DNA of 53,986 bases from Candidatus Cloacimonadota bacterium (GTDB lineage Bacteria; Cloacimonadota; Cloacimonadia; JGIOTU-2), in NCBI GenBank assembly GCA_023129415.1, contig JAGMCF010000219.1, positions 1 to 53,986 on the forward strand. The letters are read 5' to 3'. The notes beneath the pieces were generated by a model that saw only the letters and a program-made list of their open reading frames with translations, ran no database searches and was not told the origin of the DNA. The translations under genes and the position numbers were made by a program. Positions 22,394-31,912 of the stretch are shown here, one piece after another. Positions within the stretch are counted from its first letter, which is position 1. Every line of letters starts with the position of its first letter.

Positions 22394-23746
22394 ATGTTAA
22401 AAGAATATCGTTATTCCGGCATTTCACTTAGTGGTAAGACTATACAAGGGATTGTATTAGTCCATAACAGTTCTACAGCCAAAAAATTAGTTAACCAACT
22501 TGCTGTTAAGCATAAATTAAAAATTAATTCTATACTGCCCAAGAAAAATTTTATTTATAATGTAAAGCTGCCTAATGGAAAGAAGATCAAAGGGAAGCAG
22601 TCAGCATATACCAAGCAGGAAGTAGCAAATGCACTCGCGAGGATTGGATATCATAATGCAAAAATACTGCCTGTTCTTTTAGATTTTAAACCTAAACCTT
22701 CATCTGCAGATATAATGATGTTTGTTAATCTCAGTTCATTCCTGTTAAAAGAGAAGATGACTTATGACAAAATTCTTCATATGTTATCAGATGAGCAGAC
22801 TAATTCCGCATTAAAAGAGACTCTAAGAAATATTGAAGCTGAGTTAAAGGCAGGCAAAGAGGGCTCAGAAGTTTTTTCACGCTATCAAGATATTTTTGGA
22901 AAATTCCCTGCTTATATGCTCGGTCTTGCAACTAAAAGTGGTAATATGGCTGAGGTGTATGATGCTACTGCAAAGTTCATGGAACGGGATCAGGAGTATA
23001 AGAAAAGCATGAGGCAAGCATTGTTAGCCCCAGCTTTCACAGTATTCGCTACAATTGTAGCTTGTATGTGGTATATTGTTTCTATCTTCCCTGCAACTGC
23101 AAGGCTGTTTACTAAATTTGGTGTAAAAGTTCCACCTATGACTGATTTTACCTTAAAACTAAGCGATTTCCTGGGAGCTAACTTTTGGTGGATGATTCTT
23201 ATTTTTATTGTACCTATTATAATAATCCTGCGGTGGTGGAAAACCTCCAAAGGGAGGGTATGGAGGGATAAATTTATAATTAAATTACCAGTTATTGGCC
23301 ATCTCTTGCACAAATCAAGCATTGAAATTTTTTTTAGAGTCTTTTCTGCAATCTATTCAGGGGCTGCTGATAACATAGAGACTTTACAATCTTCTGCAGA
23401 AGCGTGCAGGAATGCACATATGGAAAAAGGGGTTAAAGAGATAGCGATTCCACTTATGTTAAAAGAAGGTATGTCTCTGGTGCCTGCTCTGGAAAGGGCT
23501 GATGTTTTTAACAGAACCTCATTGAGCAGATTGAAAACAGGAGCAGAGACAGGAAATGTTCGGCAATCCGCTCAGCAAATAGCCTTGTTTTACGAAAAGG
23601 AAACATCATATAAGATAAATAATATAATTCAATATATTCAGACATTGGTTGGAATTTTTATAGCATTAGCAATTACACTCCTGACCGTGGTTTCAGCTGA
23701 GATTGCCTTTATCCAACCTCCAACCCCAGGTATGACAGGGATGTAA
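22394..23746 (+). CDS. pilC: Type IV pilus inner-membrane platform protein PilC
   Basis: A 450-residue GspF/PilC-family protein. The two T2SSF repeats are clear: the first from about residue 112 (MMFVNLSSFLLKEKMTYDKILHML ... KSGNMAEVYDATAKFME) and the second from about 315 (IEIFFRVFSAIYSGAADNIETLQSSAEACRN ... TGAETGNVRQSAQQIALFYEKE). Three membrane helices lie near 212-235, 265-285 and 415-437. It is the membrane platform that couples the ATPases to pilin insertion. The N-terminus holds two copies of the short YxYxGxxxxGKxxxG module (residues about 5-20 and 56-65), where one is usual. No clear ribosome site precedes the ATG. pilB follows after 244 bp containing a palindromic repeat. Confidence 0.9.
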   Translation: MLKEYRYSGISLSGKTIQGIVLVHNSSTAKKLVNQLAVKHKLKINSILPKKNFIYNVKLPNGKKIKGKQSAYTKQEVANALARIGYHNAKILPVLLDFKPKPSSADIMMFVNLSSFLLKEKMTYDKILHMLSDEQTNSALKETLRNIEAELKAGKEGSEVFSRYQDIFGKFPAYMLGLATKSGNMAEVYDATAKFMERDQEYKKSMRQALLAPAFTVFATIVACMWYIVSIFPATARLFTKFGVKVPPMTDFTLKLSDFLGANFWWMILIFIVPIIIILRWWKTSKGRVWRDKFIIKLPVIGHLLHKSSIEIFFRVFSAIYSGAADNIETLQSSAEACRNAHMEKGVKEIAIPLMLKEGMSLVPALERADVFNRTSLSRLKTGAETGNVRQSAQQIALFYEKETSYKINNIIQYIQTLVGIFIALAITLLTVVSAEIAFIQPPTPGMTGM

Positions 23747-23990
23747 AAAATTAAGTCGTTTAACCTGCCTGCCCCATTAGATATTCAATCTGTTAGATGA
23801 TTACTATCACATAGGGTAAAATTATCTAACCGGATGAAAATATGAGTTTACGAGTTATTCAATCAGGGTCATTAAGTCAATTAATGGTGTAAATATGAAA
23901 AGATCGTGTATCAGTCAATAAAGTGAGAAACTGGAATTATGTTGATAATCTAAAACAACATAGAACCCAAAAATAATTATTTGAGAAGAA
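23747..23990. other. pilC-pilB spacer with palindromic repeat
   Basis: No gene. Contains a diverged GTTAGATGATTACTATC / AAATTATCTAACCGG palindrome (about 23790-23835) of the CCGTTAGAT family. Confidence 0.5.
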
Positions 23991-25775
23991 ATGTTAGAAA
24001 AATCAAGATTAGGAAAATTATTTATTGAAAAAGAAGTAATTGATAAAGATACGCTTAATAAAGCACTTCTAATTCAAGCAGATGAGGATCCTGTAAATCC
24101 GAGAAGACTAGAAGAGATTTTAGTTTCTGATTTCAAAGTAGACCATGATGCAATCTTTGGCATATTAGCAGACCTTTATGCTTTTCGAACTATAAATATT
24201 GATATTGAAAAAGTAGATGAAAAACAGATAAAACATACACGGGAGATACTATCAAAATTTCCAGAAGATTTTAGGAAAGAACTCTTATATAAAAAGATTT
24301 TACCTTATCAGATATCTTATGGTCGTCGTAATAAACTTTTGGTCTTATCTGGCAATCTAACAGAAAAACTTGTGGAAAGAATTCCCCTGCTTACTGAATT
24401 CAAAAAATATGAAATAATTTACTGTCGTCTCAAAACTTTGGAAGAACTTATTGAGCTCATAGCACCACAGCATAATGAATTTTTAGAACTTCTCCAAGAG
24501 GCTAGCGAGCAGATAGAAGAGATAAGAGAACCAAGCCCTGAGGCAGAAATTGATGAATATGCATTAGATGACGAAATTAATAAAAGCCTTTTAGTAAGTC
24601 TTTATGAGGCAAGTTTGGTTGAAGCTGTCCGAAAAGATGCAAGTGATATACATATTATTCCATTTCAAAGGTCCAATATAGATATCTATTTTAGGATTGA
24701 TGGCAAGCTCCATTTATGGCATCGTCAGGAAAATATTGCACCAGAAGCTATGGCAGCTGTGGCAAAAGACCGCACTTCTGGTATTGATAGATTTGAAAGA
24801 GATACAGCCCAGGATGGCTTCTCACAGCGAATTATAGATGACCACTTGATCCGTTTCCGTGTCTCGGTCCTGCCAATCATATCTGCTGAATATGAAAGAA
24901 GATTTGAAACTATTGTGATCAGGGTGGTAGATGATAGAAAAGTTATTACTGATCTGAAAAAGTTGGGTTTTCAAAAACAAGCAGAAAAGGATTTTCTTAA
25001 AGCAATAAATACTTCCAGGGGGATTGTAATAGTTACAGGACCAACAGGTAGTGGAAAGAGTACAACCTTAATGGCTGCACTTTATCATGTGATGGATCCT
25101 TCTAAAAATGTGCTGACATGCGAAGACCCTGTGGAATATGTAATTAGAGGAGCAAGACAGCTTAAAATAGGACATAAGCTTAGCTTTGATAACGCGGTCC
25201 GTTCTATTCTAAGACATGACCCTGATATAGTTATGGTAGGTGAAATCAGAGATAAAATTACCGCTGATGTTGCAGTTAAACTATCTAACACAGGACATCT
25301 AACATTTTCCACCCTTCATACTAATGATGCACCAAGTGCCATATCACGACTCTATAAAATGGGAGTAGAACCATTCCTTCTGGCTTATGCTATAAATATT
25401 ATAGTAGCACAAAGACTCGTAAGAAAAATATGTCCACACTGCAGGAAACCATTATCTAAAGAAAAGTATCAAGCAGCTCTGGATTTAGGATTAACCGAGG
25501 AAGATTTAAAATCTGGTAAAATCTTTGAAGCTGGTAAAGGATGTAAAAAGTGCACAGAAGGATATAAGGGAAGAATCAATATCTGTGAAGCATTATATTT
25601 TAGCCATGAGATGAGAAAATCTATTGTGCAAGCTGGAACTGAGATTGATGAGGAAAAAATAAGACAAATTGCAGAAAAACAAGGAATGTTGTCTCTCCGT
25701 GAATCTGGATTAGAAAGAATCAGAGAAGGGCTTTCTTCTATATCAGAAGTGGCTTATGCTACTTCTGAGGATTAA
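23991..25775 (+). CDS. pilB: Type IV pilus extension ATPase PilB
   Basis: A 594-residue GspE/PilB-family ATPase. The N-terminal domain is MshEN-like ([23 protein letters not shown]). The ASDIHI-type Asp box ([10 protein letters not shown]) follows, then Walker A GPTGSGKS (350-357), Walker B/His-box GEIRD (417-421) with the STLHTND segment, and a zinc-binding pair CPHC (481-484) and CKKC (518-521). It powers pilus extension from the cytoplasmic side of PilC. Length and motifs are complete. It ends just before a 7-bp tandem repeat. Confidence 0.95.
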   Translation: MLEKSRLGKLFIEKEVIDKDTLNKALLIQADEDPVNPRRLEEILVSDFKVDHDAIFGILADLYAFRTINIDIEKVDEKQIKHTREILSKFPEDFRKELLYKKILPYQISYGRRNKLLVLSGNLTEKLVERIPLLTEFKKYEIIYCRLKTLEELIELIAPQHNEFLELLQEASEQIEEIREPSPEAEIDEYALDDEINKSLLVSLYEASLVEAVRKDASDIHIIPFQRSNIDIYFRIDGKLHLWHRQENIAPEAMAAVAKDRTSGIDRFERDTAQDGFSQRIIDDHLIRFRVSVLPIISAEYERRFETIVIRVVDDRKVITDLKKLGFQKQAEKDFLKAINTSRGIVIVTGPTGSGKSTTLMAALYHVMDPSKNVLTCEDPVEYVIRGARQLKIGHKLSFDNAVRSILRHDPDIVMVGEIRDKITADVAVKLSNTGHLTFSTLHTNDAPSAISRLYKMGVEPFLLAYAINIIVAQRLVRKICPHCRKPLSKEKYQAALDLGLTEEDLKSGKIFEAGKGCKKCTEGYKGRINICEALYFSHEMRKSIVQAGTEIDEEKIRQIAEKQGMLSLRESGLERIREGLSSISEVAYATSED

Positions 25776-25801
25776 ATCATCCAATATTCAATAAGCAGTA
25801 T

Positions 25802-25894
25802 GCAGTTGGCAGTTGGCAGTTGGCAGTTGGCAGTTGGCAGTTGGCAGTTGGCAGTTGGCAGTTGGCAGTTGGCAGTTGGCAGTTGGCAGTTGGC
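25802..25894. repeat. GCAGTTG tandem repeat, about 13 copies
   Basis: A perfect 7-bp unit repeated about 13 times immediately upstream of a broken S23 gene; the other side of that gene has TTGCCTATTGCC repeats (26392-26432). Seven is not a multiple of three, so copy number could alter frame or spacing, but no frame runs through it. Confidence 0.9.
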
Positions 25895-25916
25895 AATAAC
25901 TAAAAAAAAATAAAAG

Positions 25917-26395
25917 ATGAAAAATTTTAAAGATTTAACTGTTTTTAAAAAAGCTTTTAGTCTTGCAATGGAAATTTATCACCTTACTAAAAGTTTTCCT
26001 AAAGATGAACTTTATTCCCTTACAAGTCAAATTAAAAGATCATCTCGTTCTCGTCTTGGCGAAGCCAAGCCGGAGCCAGACTGTTTGCTCAAATATTGCC
26101 GAAGGATACAGAAAACGTCAATATTCAGCCAGTCTTGGCTCCCGACATATCGGGAGACAGGCACACTTTATAAGTAAAATATTCCCGATAAATCGGGACT
26201 GATATGGAAAATAGCGAAACACAAGTATGGATTGATTTTGCCTTTAGTTGTAATTACATTGATAAAAATATAAAGCAAGGTTTAGAAAATAAAACAATTG
26301 AAATAGGACGACTTTTAAATCATATGATAGAAAACCCGGAGAAATATCAGAAAAAAAATAATCCGCCAATCTTTGGCAGGCGGGCTAATTGCTAA
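25917..26395 (+). pseudogene. Four-helix-bundle (S23) protein broken by palindromes
   Basis: Homology runs across three frames. Frame 1 gives [45 protein letters not shown]; the next frame gives CSNIAEGYRKRQYSA and HFISKI; the third gives MENSETQVWIDFAFSCNYIDKNIKQGLENKTIEIGRLLNHMIENPEKYQ. Between these parts lie a GTCTTGGC/GCCAAG hairpin (about 26051-26082), a CCCGACATATCGGG palindrome (about 26138) and a CCCGATAAATCGGG palindrome (about 26184). A CCGCCAATCTTTGGCAGGCGG palindrome closes the gene (about 26361). Taking out the palindromes gives a standard S23 protein. Confidence 0.78.
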
Positions 26396-26483
26396 TTGCC
26401 TATTGCCTACTGCTTATTGCTTATTGCCTATTAAATGTTTATTTCTCTGCTGAATGGGTGGAATTAATGATAAGGAATAAAAA

Positions 26484-26882
26484 ATGAATACAGGTCAGAT
26501 GCTTGCTCTCATTTTTGCGATTGCACTTTTTTCCGCTATTGTGATGTCTGTAAACTATTCTATGCTCAATCAATCAGAACTGGTCTATAGAGGTATGTTT
26601 ATAATTCAAGGGCAAAGAATCGCGGAGAAATACTTTGATAAAATGGAAGCGGAACTCTTTGGAAATATAGTTGAATTTGATGACCTGGAAGTTAGCTATC
26701 CTGATACAACTGTCTCTGTTGAGGGTATTAATTATGATCTGTTTATCTCTGCACATTATTCAGATTCATTAGGAACAGATTTTCCTGATACGACTAATAT
26801 TCAACGAGTAGATATTAAAATATATTGTTCTGCTTTTACAGATACAATAAGATTCGACAGATTAATTGTTAATATTGAATAA
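26484..26882 (+). CDS. Pilin-like minor subunit
   Basis: 132 residues. MNTG followed by a hydrophobic helix (QMLALIFAIALFSAIVMSV, residues 5-23), then a soluble domain with QRIAEKYFDKMEAELFG and a beta-rich acidic end. The Gly before the helix could be a prepilin cleavage site; there is no Glu at +5. Position between pilB and the two larger pilin-like genes suggests a minor pilin of the priming or tip complex (inference). No family name could be assigned. Confidence 0.6.
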   Translation: MNTGQMLALIFAIALFSAIVMSVNYSMLNQSELVYRGMFIIQGQRIAEKYFDKMEAELFGNIVEFDDLEVSYPDTTVSVEGINYDLFISAHYSDSLGTDFPDTTNIQRVDIKIYCSAFTDTIRFDRLIVNIE

Positions 26883-27026
26883 TAGTAAGCCACGAATTTA
26901 CACGAATGAACACTAATGGAAAGAAAAATATATAAAGATTTTCATATTTGTGTAAATTCGTGTTTACCAATCTTGACATAATTTTGTGGAGACAGATTTG
27001 TGGCTTAATATCAAAAAGGATAAAAA

Positions 27027-27614
27027 ATGGGTAGTTTATTAGATGCTATCGGTGCTCTGGCTATTGGTGGTTTGTTTTTAGTTACTATGTTTACCACTCT
27101 TTTTAATGTGCAAGTTACAGGCCAGGATATTGGTTTACAGGTAAATCTTAATCAATGTGCTCAGGTAGTATGTAAAGAGCTGGACCGTTATTTAGGAAAA
27201 GTTGGAGTTAATATATCTGGGTCTGATATACTGGTAGCAGAGCCTGATAGCTTTAAGTTTCGCTCTAAGTGGAGCATAACTGCAGATACCACAACCTCAA
27301 CAGAAAATATAGTAAAAATTGCGATGGGAGATAGTATGACTTGTGGCTATCCAATGGAAGTTACCGAGAATGACACCCTAATTCTTGGCACTGATATTGC
27401 ACTTTGGCTAAAGAGTTTGAACTTTACTTATTATAATGAAGATGATAGAATTATCTTGACACCAATAGATTCACTTGATCATATCCGTTCTGTCAAAGTG
27501 GATATGGAATTTTTTCATGAAGGCTCTTCAGTTGGACCTGGTGCAAGAAATATAAATACGAAAATCATACTCTGGAAATATTTTAAAAATATATATTTAA
27601 AATATAAAAAGTGA
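27027..27614 (+). CDS. Pilin-like minor subunit (PilW-like topology)
   Basis: 195 residues. MGSLLDAIGALAIGGLFLVTMFTTLFN is a short leader plus hydrophobic helix, followed by QVNLNQCAQVVCKELDRYLGKVGVNI, which resembles the amphipathic region of PilW/GspJ-type minor pilins in which helices lead to an RxxGY-like turn. The rest is beta-rich and soluble. Two nearby Cys (QCAQVVC) stand on one helix face. It lies between another pilin-like gene and the large adhesin, so the three probably form one tip complex (inference). Confidence 0.62.
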   Translation: MGSLLDAIGALAIGGLFLVTMFTTLFNVQVTGQDIGLQVNLNQCAQVVCKELDRYLGKVGVNISGSDILVAEPDSFKFRSKWSITADTTTSTENIVKIAMGDSMTCGYPMEVTENDTLILGTDIALWLKSLNFTYYNEDDRIILTPIDSLDHIRSVKVDMEFFHEGSSVGPGARNINTKIILWKYFKNIYLKYKK

Positions 27615-28090
27615 TTAACTCTCAATCAGTTAAAAAGTAACATAGACAGGAACAGGATAAACCCTCCAAACAAACGGAGGGCAGGCCTGTTCCTACCCCC
27701 GACCGGGTAGGTTCGGGTTTATCCCGAATCTTAGAGGAACAGGATAAATTTGTTGGTGAATTTGTAGCGAATTGGTGAATTAGTGAATTAGTAAACTGGT
27801 GAAAGTGGATTGATGAATTATTAACAAATTAACAAGTTTACTAGTTTACAAGTTCACAAATCTAATGTTTAAGAACCCTGGAGAATTTTTAATGAGACTT
27901 GACTTATCCCGACAAATCGGGATGAGTTAAGTTGAATTATCCCAAGGAATTAAAAAGGAAACTTGACTTATCCCGATCTATCGGGATGAGTTAAGTCCCG
28001 ATGAAATCGGGATGGATTAGAAAACTTAAGTCAAGTCAGCTAAAGCGAACTTAACTCAAGTTTTCAAAAATATATTAACAGGAGGATAAA
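27615..28090. other. Non-coding region dense in nested palindromes
   Basis: No gene. Palindromes include ACCCTCC/GGAGGG (about 27660-27683), GACCGGGTAGGTTCGGGTTTATCCCGAA (about 27700-27730), CCCGACAAATCGGG inside an ACTTGACTTA/GAGTTAAGT element (about 27895-27930), CCCGATCTATCGGG and CCCGATGAAATCGGG (about 27970-28012), and a full AAAACTTAAGTC/GACTTGAGTTTTC-type palindrome (28020-28067). A strong AGGAGG precedes the adhesin start. Confidence 0.6.
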
Positions 28091-31000
28091 ATGGGTAAGA
28101 CATTGTTAATAGGCGTAATACTACTTACTGTCATCTTTGCAGCAATTACAATAACCGTACAAAGACGGACTGCCAAGGTCCCGGAAATGTTATCTCAAAA
28201 CCTGGCAGAACAACGGGCAGCAAATCTTGGCGCTTATGCCTTACTATATGGTATGAATCAGATAGACAAGGGAGCTATACCCAGATCTAAAATCCCATTT
28301 GGTGGAGGGTTTTATACTAAAAATTATACTGACTTTTATGCACTGAAAGGCAATATTAATAGTCTGCGATATGCTGCTCTTGATGCAACCAAAGATACAA
28401 TAAAAATTATTGCAAATGTAACCTGTATAGTCGGTGCTGACACAGTACATCATCAAAGTGAAGCCGCTGCAGATTTCTCTGGCGAAGCGATAGAAGGATT
28501 GGTTGGATACTGGAAAATGGATGAGGATAGCTGGGATGGAACAGTCGATGAAGTTATAGATATATCTGGTTATGACAACCACGGCATTGGAGAACCTACA
28601 AACGGAACTTATAATGGTCCAACTACTATCGCTGCAGGAAAATATGACAGAGCTGGAGAATTCGATGGAATAGATGATTATGTTGATTGTGGAAATGATC
28701 CAAGTCTGGATATTACCGATGCCATCACGGTTGAGGCATGGCTGAAACCTTTACCTAATCCGTTTGAATTATTAGATGATTTTGAAGATAGAGGAAATGA
28801 AACCTGGGAAGAAATATTTGAAGGTGGAAGCGAAGTATGGAATGAAACTTTTGAATATAGAGGTGATGATACATTTGAAGATGATTTTGAAGATGGAGAT
28901 ATAGATGGCTGGACTACCGGTGGCCATGACAAATGGTTTGCAACTAAAGGAAAACATCATGGAGGCACCTGGTCTGCAAGATCTGGAAATATTGGAAGTA
29001 GTCAATATACTGATATCTATAAGGATATTACAGGTCCTGCAACCTTAACCTTCTGGTGGAAGGTTTCCTCACGATCTGGCTCCTATGCAGACTACCTGAA
29101 ATTCTATGTTGATGGCAAACAGATATGGGCAATTTGTGGTGAGATAGGTTGGCAGAAAAAGGTTTGTTCGGTTGAAGAAGGAACTCATACAATAAAATGG
29201 AGATATCAAAAAGATGCTCATTATACATCAGGTTCAGATTGCGGCTGGATTGATGATATCTCAATTACGAATATAGGGTTAGGTGAAGGATGGAGTACCA
29301 ACGGGCATAGAAATTGGTATGTTACTGATATTTATACTCCACATGGAGGCAATTGGTCTGCAAAATCCGGAGATATTGGAAGTAGTCAATATACTGATAT
29401 TCAAAGGAAAATTGAAGGTCCTGCAACCATAACCTTCTGGTGGAAGGTTTCTTCACGATCTGGCTCCTATGCAGACTACCTGAAATTCTATGTTGATGGC
29501 AAACAGATATGGGCAATTTGTGGTGATCCAGGTTGGCAGAGAAAGATGTATTCTGTTGAGCAAGGAACTCATACAATAAAATGGAGATATCAAAAAGATG
29601 CTCATTATACATCAGGTGATGATTCCGGCTGGATTGATGATATCTCAATTACAGATAAAGGATTAGAAGGATGGGATACCAGCGGTCATAGAAATTGGTA
29701 TGTTTCTAATCTATATCCTGCTCATTCGGGCACCTGGTGTGCAAAATCCGGGGATATTGGAAGTAGTCAATATACTGATATTCAAAGGACTATTGAAGGT
29801 CCTGCAACCATAACCTTCTGGTGGAAAGTCTCCTCACGCTCTGGCTCCTACGCAGACTACCTGAAATTCTATGTTGATGGCAAACAGATATGGAAAATTT
29901 GTGGTAATAAAGATTGGGATAAAAAGGTTTATTCTGTTCAGGAAGGAACTCATATCATAAAATGGAGATATCAAAAAGATGCTCATTATACATCAGGTTA
30001 TGATTCCGGCTGGATCGATGATATCTCAATTACAGGTAGAGGTTTGAGTGCAGGTCTTATCAAGGTAGATGCTTATGGAATTGGTGCAAATACAACAGGT
30101 AAAGGAGGAATGACTGCGGGATGGACCACAGGCGGTCATAGAAATTGGTATCTTACTAACCTATATCCTGCTCACTCCGGTACCTGGTGCGCAAAATCCG
30201 GAGATATTGGAAGAAGTCAATATACTGATCTTCAAAGAACTGTTACAGGTCCTGCAACCATAACCTTCTGGTGGAAGGTCTCTTCTCGATCTGGCTCCTA
30301 CGCAGACTACCTGAAATTCTATGTTGATGGCAAACAGATATGGAAAATTTGTGGTAATAAAGATTGGGATAAAAAGGTTTATTCTGTTCAGGAAGGAACT
30401 CATATCATAAAATGGAGATATCAAAAAGATGCTCATTATACATCAGGTTATGATTCCGGCTGGATCGATGATATCTCAATTACAGATATAGGTTTAGGTA
30501 AAGGATGGAGTACACACGGTCATAGAAATTGGTACACCACTGAACTATATCCTGCCCATTCCAAACCCTGGTGTGCAAAATCCGGAGATATTGGAAGTAG
30601 TCAATATACTGATCTCTACAGGACTGTTAAAGGTCCTGCAACCATAACCTTCTGGTGGAAGGTTTCCTCACGCTCTGGCTCCTACGCAGACTACCTGAAA
30701 TTCTATGTTGATGGCAAACAGATATGGGCAATTTGTGGTAATAAAGATTGGCATAAAAAGGTTTATTCTGTTCAGGAAGGAACTCATACCATAAAATGGA
30801 GATATCAAAAAGATGCTCATTATACATCAGGTTATGATTCCGGCTGGATTGATGATATCTCAATTACAGATGAAGGTTTAGGTAAAGAATGGACAACCAG
30901 CGGTCATAGAAATTGGTATGTTACTGATAGATATAAACCTCATGGAGGCAGTTGGTGCACAAAATCCGGAGATATTGGAAGTAGTCAATATACTGATCTT

Positions 31001-31681
31001 CAAAGGACTGTTAAAGGTCCAACAACCATAAACTTCTGGTGGAAGGTCTCTTCACGCTCTGGCTCCTACGCAGACTACCTGAAATTCTATGTTGATGGCA
31101 AACAGATATGGAAAATTTGTGGTAATAAAAAATGGCAGAAAAAATCTTATTCTATTCCTGGTGGAGAGCATAATATAAAATGGAGATATCAAAAAGATGC
31201 TCATTATACATCACATGATGATTCCGGCTGGATCGATGATATCACTGGTGGGTTCTCTGATAATTTTGAAGATAGAGGCACTGAGGTATGGAGCGAAGTA
31301 TTTACAGAAAGGGGCTCTGGTATATTCACCGATGATTTTGAAGAAGGAGGTGTTCCTCCAGATACTTTAAGTGCTTTTGCTATGATAAATGGAGAGACGA
31401 TCTCAGTGAATATCTCATCAGGTGGATGGACTCATATAGCTTTAACATACGATAAAGATGCTGGAGCCAATAATCAAAAGTTATATATAAATGGAACCCG
31501 GGTTGATTCTACAACGCTAACTGAACCAATTAATATTAACGCAAACAATTTGCTTTTTGGTAAATTCTACATGGGCGCGGTTGACGAGGTTGCTATCTTT
31601 GACAGGGCTTTATCAGTAGATGAAATTATGAAGATCTATCACTTTGGTCTGGCTCATAAGATTATCTACTGGATTGAATAG
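28091..31681 (+). CDS. Pilin-like giant adhesin with LamG domain split by six repeats
   Basis: 1196 residues. Residues 1-25 (MGKTLLIGVILLTVIFAAITITVQ) are a pilin-like N-helix, and the following segment has PilX/GspK-like character (EQRAANLGAYALLYGMNQIDKG). A LamG fold begins near 137 (GLVGYWKMDEDSWDG...FDGIDDYVDCGNDPSLDITDAITVEAWLKP, to about 220) and resumes only near 1090 (SVNISSGGWTHIALTYDKDAG...LYINGTRVDS...GAVDEVAIFDRALS). Between them are six modules of about 127 residues: start GW-T-GHRNWY, SGDIGSSQYTD, GPATITFWWKVSS, DYLKFYVDGKQIW, IKWRYQKDAHYTSG, end SGWIDDISIT. Starts are near 28908, 29288, 29668, 30119, 30502 and 30886. Acidic FEDRG linkers border the insert on both sides. Likely a pilus-tip adhesin. 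AGGAGG precedes the ATG. Confidence 0.8.
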   Translation: MGKTLLIGVILLTVIFAAITITVQRRTAKVPEMLSQNLAEQRAANLGAYALLYGMNQIDKGAIPRSKIPFGGGFYTKNYTDFYALKGNINSLRYAALDATKDTIKIIANVTCIVGADTVHHQSEAAADFSGEAIEGLVGYWKMDEDSWDGTVDEVIDISGYDNHGIGEPTNGTYNGPTTIAAGKYDRAGEFDGIDDYVDCGNDPSLDITDAITVEAWLKPLPNPFELLDDFEDRGNETWEEIFEGGSEVWNETFEYRGDDTFEDDFEDGDIDGWTTGGHDKWFATKGKHHGGTWSARSGNIGSSQYTDIYKDITGPATLTFWWKVSSRSGSYADYLKFYVDGKQIWAICGEIGWQKKVCSVEEGTHTIKWRYQKDAHYTSGSDCGWIDDISITNIGLGEGWSTNGHRNWYVTDIYTPHGGNWSAKSGDIGSSQYTDIQRKIEGPATITFWWKVSSRSGSYADYLKFYVDGKQIWAICGDPGWQRKMYSVEQGTHTIKWRYQKDAHYTSGDDSGWIDDISITDKGLEGWDTSGHRNWYVSNLYPAHSGTWCAKSGDIGSSQYTDIQRTIEGPATITFWWKVSSRSGSYADYLKFYVDGKQIWKICGNKDWDKKVYSVQEGTHIIKWRYQKDAHYTSGYDSGWIDDISITGRGLSAGLIKVDAYGIGANTTGKGGMTAGWTTGGHRNWYLTNLYPAHSGTWCAKSGDIGRSQYTDLQRTVTGPATITFWWKVSSRSGSYADYLKFYVDGKQIWKICGNKDWDKKVYSVQEGTHIIKWRYQKDAHYTSGYDSGWIDDISITDIGLGKGWSTHGHRNWYTTELYPAHSKPWCAKSGDIGSSQYTDLYRTVKGPATITFWWKVSSRSGSYADYLKFYVDGKQIWAICGNKDWHKKVYSVQEGTHTIKWRYQKDAHYTSGYDSGWIDDISITDEGLGKEWTTSGHRNWYVTDRYKPHGGSWCTKSGDIGSSQYTDLQRTVKGPTTINFWWKVSSRSGSYADYLKFYVDGKQIWKICGNKKWQKKSYSIPGGEHNIKWRYQKDAHYTSHDDSGWIDDITGGFSDNFEDRGTEVWSEVFTERGSGIFTDDFEEGGVPPDTLSAFAMINGETISVNISSGGWTHIALTYDKDAGANNQKLYINGTRVDSTTLTEPININANNLLFGKFYMGAVDEVAIFDRALSVDEIMKIYHFGLAHKIIYWIE

Positions 31682-31693
31682 TTGAGAAAGAAA

Positions 31694-31912
31694 ATGACAA
31701 AGGACTCCCGACAAGTCGGGACTAATAAAAATCCAAAACCCAAATTATCAAAAAAGAGTTATGATTTAGAGGAACGTATCTCAAAATTTGGTGAAGACAT
31801 TATTGAATTTGCGAAAAAAATTTCAAAGAATCCAAGTCCAATATATCGGGAGGGCGACTGGATTGTCAGAAAAAAATCAATAGCCCAGCCATTTTTAACC
31901 CGTGAAATTTAG
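31694..31912 (+). pseudogene. Four-helix-bundle (S23) protein, N-terminal remnant
   Basis: SYDLEERISKFGEDIIEFAKKISKNP is the characteristic first helix of S23-type proteins. After about 31835 the sequence changes into the dispersed repeat at 31866-32045 and the rest of the protein is gone. A CCCGACAAGTCGGG palindrome near the start encodes SRQVGT and is also likely inserted. Confidence 0.7.

Noticed and set aside
25802-25894. CRISPR-like array
   Set aside because: The unit is a 7-bp tandem repeat without spacers and no cas genes are present. The CAAAT-rich blocks at 10060 and 16500 are irregular AT-rich repeats, also not CRISPR.
27995-31681. Shadow frames opposite the adhesin repeats as repeated small genes
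   Set aside because: They recur only because the coding repeats recur; they have no start signals and no family resemblance.
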